A stretch of 64,000 nucleotides of DNA from Paragordius varius. Its lineage: Eukaryota > Nematomorpha. Shown here piece by piece: positions 60,781 to 64,000 of this stretch. Numbering within the stretch: the stretch's first letter is position 1; the number at the start of each line of letters is the position of its first letter. The stretch spans positions 7,998,001-8,062,000 of the forward strand of contig OZ176053.1 in NCBI GenBank assembly GCA_964247055.1, in the 5' to 3' direction. A model generated the notes under the pieces. The model was given only the letters and a program-made list of their open reading frames with translations. It did no database searches and was not told the origin of the DNA. Made by a program: the position numbers and the translations under genes.

Positions 60781-63112
60781 ATGACTGATAATTCCGATCA
60801 GACTTTTCGATTTCGGGCCACATCTAAGTAAAATAGCGTATAAATATTTAGATATTGGAATCATTCATTGTACAAATGGTGTCCCACATCGTTTGCCGAA
60901 ATTGAAAATGCGGAAAACGCTATTTTATCAAGTATTTTATTGTATGAATTTAGAACTTAAATGCACCTATAACCGTTTTTTCGTGAATATTGCCCCGAAC
61001 ATAAATATTTGGACTATACTTTGTTCACCATCTAATTATGATCAAAAAAATGAATTTGAAAGTTGTAATCATAATTGTGACATAAAAACTAAGAATTACA
61101 ATAAAAATATTCCATTGGTTATGGTACATGGATTCGCAGCTGGCATGGCATTTTGGGTAAAAAATTTGGATAGTTTATCGGCCAAACGAAAGTTATATGC
61201 ATTTGATTTGCTTGGCTTTGGCAAAAGCAGTCGAATCGATTTTTCCAATAATTCTGAAGAGGCGGAAAAACAATTTATCATATCAATAGAAAATTGGCGG
61301 AAATCGTTAAATCTTGATAAAATTATTTTACTTGGTCATAGTTTTGGTGCGTATTTAGCAGCATCTTATGCGCTGCAAGTTAGATTTTACTTTTAAATTT
61401 ATAGTATCCTGATCCGATCGAACATCTTATCTTATGTGATCCATGGGGTTTTCCCCAAAAACCCAATAAAGATACAACACTTCCTTCAAAAGTTAATGCG
61501 CCTCTTTGGTTGAAAATGGCAGCAGTCTTTTTTCAACCTTTTAATCCTTTATCGGCTGTGCGGCTTGCCGGTCCTTGGGGTAAAATATACATTTTGTCTT
61601 TTCCAATCAATGCTTAATATTTTATCAGCATTTAAAACATTTGTTTGGTATATTAGTAAAATATTCGCGGCCTTCGGTAAAAATTCAAAAGATTTGAAAT
61701 AAAACTCTGCTTAAATTTAATATACTCTCATGAAATTAATTATTGGTAATTGAAATATTCGTTATTAAAAAGAACACGGTGTATATTTCATAAAAAATGA
61801 TCTTTTAACTTTAAACAACTCAACCATGGCTGTTTAAATAACACAAATTTTGAAACTCATCATAGTGATATGTATATTTGTCATATTAGTGCAAATGCCC
61901 CATAAAATGTTTTTATCTCTTCAGATTGAATAAATTTATATATTTTTTACAGGGCAAGTGCTTGTTGAAAAAATGCGACCTGATTTGCAACGTAAATTTA
62001 CCGATGTTTTAGGAGATGGGGATAATAGCGTTACAAAATATGTTTATCATTGCAATGCTCAGTACCCTTCGTAATTTTTCATTTTTAAGCGCTTACCTAT
62101 AACTTTATTTTTGGCTAGAATGTCGGTTTACTAAATAAATGAGCGTCAATATAAAAAAAAAACTTATCTTCATAATAATAAATGCTAAATTTTGGATCTA
62201 GGCATTCAATTATTTATTCATGTATTCAGTCGTCTATAAAAAATTTAATAATGGTTTACATTTAACTGTTAAAAATTTAGGATATCAAATAATTTGGGGA
62301 TATTAATCTCATTTTGTAAATTAATATATTATGAAAAATAACATTATTTGGAATTTAAGTTTTTTAATTAAATAAAATTCCTGTTGCACAAAAGAATACC
62401 CTTCATATTTTCAAAAATTAATATATTTTTTCTCAATATAATAAAAGTAATTAAAAGAATATTTTATTTTGTATCATACTAAAAAGGGGGGAAACTGCAT
62501 TCACCTCAATGACCATACCCTATGGATGGGCCAAAAGACCCATGATAACTCGCATTGGGAAATTAAAGGCCACCATACCCATAACATTTATTTATGGATC
62601 TCGAAGTTGGGTCGATAGCAACGTCGGTTTTCAGGTTAAATACCTCCGACCTGAATCTTATGTTGGTGTCAAGGTTTAATATATCCGAATAATTCTTGAT
62701 ATTTTGATCACAAATTAGAAAAATATATAAATTTTTTTCAAAATTTTCATTTAAAATGATATATTTTACGTTCCATTAAATCAACAATATATGTCTTTAT
62801 GTGATGTAGATTATAACGGGTGCTGGACACCATGTTTACGCCGACCGACCGAAAGAATTTAATCACATTGTTAACAGTATTTGTCAAAGGGTAGATGAAG
62901 CTTTCAATAAACCACCGCCGCCTCCGCCAAATGACAAAAATGAAGGCATAAAATCACCCAATATATCTATTCCCCCTTCAAACAACACTATAAAACCCGA
63001 ATCTCAAATGGACGAGAATGTTACAGAAGGTAAGACTATTATACCAGCGCCTGAAACAAAACCTACTGACCCCTTACCAGATGAACAGTTTTTACCACCG
63101 TTTGTTGAATGA
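60781..63112 (+). CDS. ABHD4: ABHD4/ABHD5-type alpha/beta hydrolase, seven exons
   Basis: Exons 60781-60827, 60852-60931, 60954-61378, 61405-61579, 61953-62070, 62487-62673 and 62810-63112 join in phase to 444 aa. Landmarks of the ABHD4/5 family: W-C-PTS near the N-terminus with [45 protein letters not shown]; nucleophile elbow [43 protein letters not shown]; and [11 protein letters not shown] containing the H-x4-D motif. ABHD4 is a lysophospholipase acting on N-acyl phospholipids; ABHD5 lacks the catalytic Ser and activates lipases. The Ser in GHSFG favours an active ABHD4-like enzyme. The first three introns are 24, 22 and 26 nt. A Pro/Asn-rich tail after residue 370 (six prolines in a row) is unusual for the family. 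Confidence 0.9.
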
Positions 63113-63930
63113 AAAAATAATATATATCATTAAATTTATTATAATTTATTGTAGAGAAAATAATAATATATATGCAATATGTTAGATTACAATATATTTA
63201 TCCGTTAAATGATATGAAATAAATTGTATAATTTATTAATTTTGACTGCTTACTATACTTGTTCATGGCCATTTTCACGTATTGGCTCTGAGTCAAAAAA
63301 TAATACCAATTTACGAAATTGTTGATGTAACAAGCCTGAAACCTAAGATATATAATGATATGATAAAAAGTATTTTATTGATTTTTACCTGACTAATGTG
63401 GTACCGTAAAAAGTATATTGCCAAAAAAATTTAAGTACATCATAGGTATTTTCAATGTATTAATACCTAATTATCCTTAAACTTATTAAAATTATAAAAT
63501 TTGAAAATTTATTAATTTTATGAATTTGCAGATGAAAAATGCAAAAGTCATATAATTTTGTTTTAGGTAACAATTAAACTAGCAGAAAAAATATAAAATG
63601 GGTAATACTGGTTACTATTATGATAGCTTTTAAAAACAATGTTTACCAAATGTAAATGGCCAATATCCTAAATACTTTTTAAGATATTCGAGTGGCTTTG
63701 GGATACAATAGCCACAAAAGCTAATGAAGTGTTAAACCAAAAGTTTTAAAATATAAATATATTAGTTTTATAACATATTTTATGAACCTTCTATAACGTG
63801 ATTAAGTATAGAAGCACAGATCAAAAATCGGAAAATTGTAGTATATCCTCATATCAAATTTTCGCCATTTTTTATTTGGAGTTTAATCGCTAATATATTT
63901 TATTAATATTTAATGATTTAAAAATCCGAA
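63113..63930. other. Hydrolase 3' flank, no gene seen
   Basis: AT-rich with no recognisable exon up to the tRNA-like sequence. Confidence 0.45.
63218..63223 (+). promoter_or_regulatory. Candidate polyadenylation signal for the hydrolase gene
   Basis: AATAAA about 105 nt after the stop codon. Confidence 0.4.
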
Positions 63931-64000
63931 GGCCTGATGGTATAGTATGTAAAGCACCAGACCTTTACACATGGGCGGAGAGTTTCAGAATTAAACCCTG
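63931..64000 (+). repeat. tRNA-like sequence, probable SINE head (cut by the window end)
   Basis: GGCCTGATGGTATAGTATG resembles the 5' arm and A box of a tRNA. AAGCACCAGAC with CTTTACACATGG resembles an imperfect anticodon arm, and GAGAGTTTCAGAATTAAACC a weakened B box. The arms pair poorly for a working tRNA, so a tRNA-derived SINE head is more likely. The downstream body is outside the window. Confidence 0.45.

Noticed and set aside
1-64000. CRISPR array, operons or other prokaryotic organisation
   Set aside because: No spaced direct repeats, and the genes are clearly spliced and eukaryotic.

Overview
The window reads as nuclear DNA of a small, very AT-rich metazoan genome. It holds spliceosomal multi-exon genes, a secreted ADAMTS protease with thrombospondin repeats, a BTB protein, a bridge-like lipid-transfer protein, and a mixed load of hAT-like, TTAA-flanked and foldback DNA elements plus LINE fragments. 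Its most distinctive trait is a set of ultra-short GT-AG introns of 20-26 nt in three separate genes, beside ordinary introns of 0.1-3.8 kb. Such short introns have been reported for dicyemid mesozoans, and small 5' introns also occur in flatworms. A mesozoan or other simplified spiralian is therefore a reasonable guess, but the lineage is inferred, not shown.

Layout. 1-9.9 kb is gene-free and full of repeats: a hAT-type element with a second hAT-type element nested in it (574-3009, inner 1411-2108), a 977-bp inverted-repeat element, a small hAT-like MITE, one copy of a TTAA-flanked MITE and part of a foldback element. 9.96-20.3 kb (+) is an apparently nearly complete BLTP3/UHRF1BP1-type gene with at least 22 exons, five of its first introns being 20-25 nt. 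20.3-26.8 kb holds a decayed LINE, a second 3' fragment of the same family and a 1-kb foldback element.

26.85-32.6 kb is a very compact cluster: PRKRIP1 (+), xylulokinase (-) and a TANGO6/RTP1-like gene (+). Two stop codons lie 7 bp apart, each inside its own AATAAA, and two start codons are separated by only 31 bp. A BTB gene (+) follows at 33.4-35.4 kb, then a short secreted cysteine-containing protein (-) at 36.3-37.9 kb and an unrecognised basic protein (-) at 38.5-39.3 kb. 39.99-53.4 kb (-) is a 19-exon ADAMTS gene whose reading phase is consistent throughout (about 1797 aa, ten TSP1 modules). 53.4-60.8 kb is intergenic with two more TTAA MITEs, another foldback element and a hAT end. 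60.78-63.1 kb (+) is a complete ABHD4/5-type hydrolase with three tiny 5' introns. The window closes on a tRNA-like SINE head.

The genes are not one pathway. They are housekeeping functions (lipid transfer, splicing-associated PRKRIP1, pentulose kinase, TANGO6/RTP1) and extracellular functions (ADAMTS, small secreted protein). All exon joins were made by eye from splice signals, reading phase and recalled family motifs; no alignment was run.
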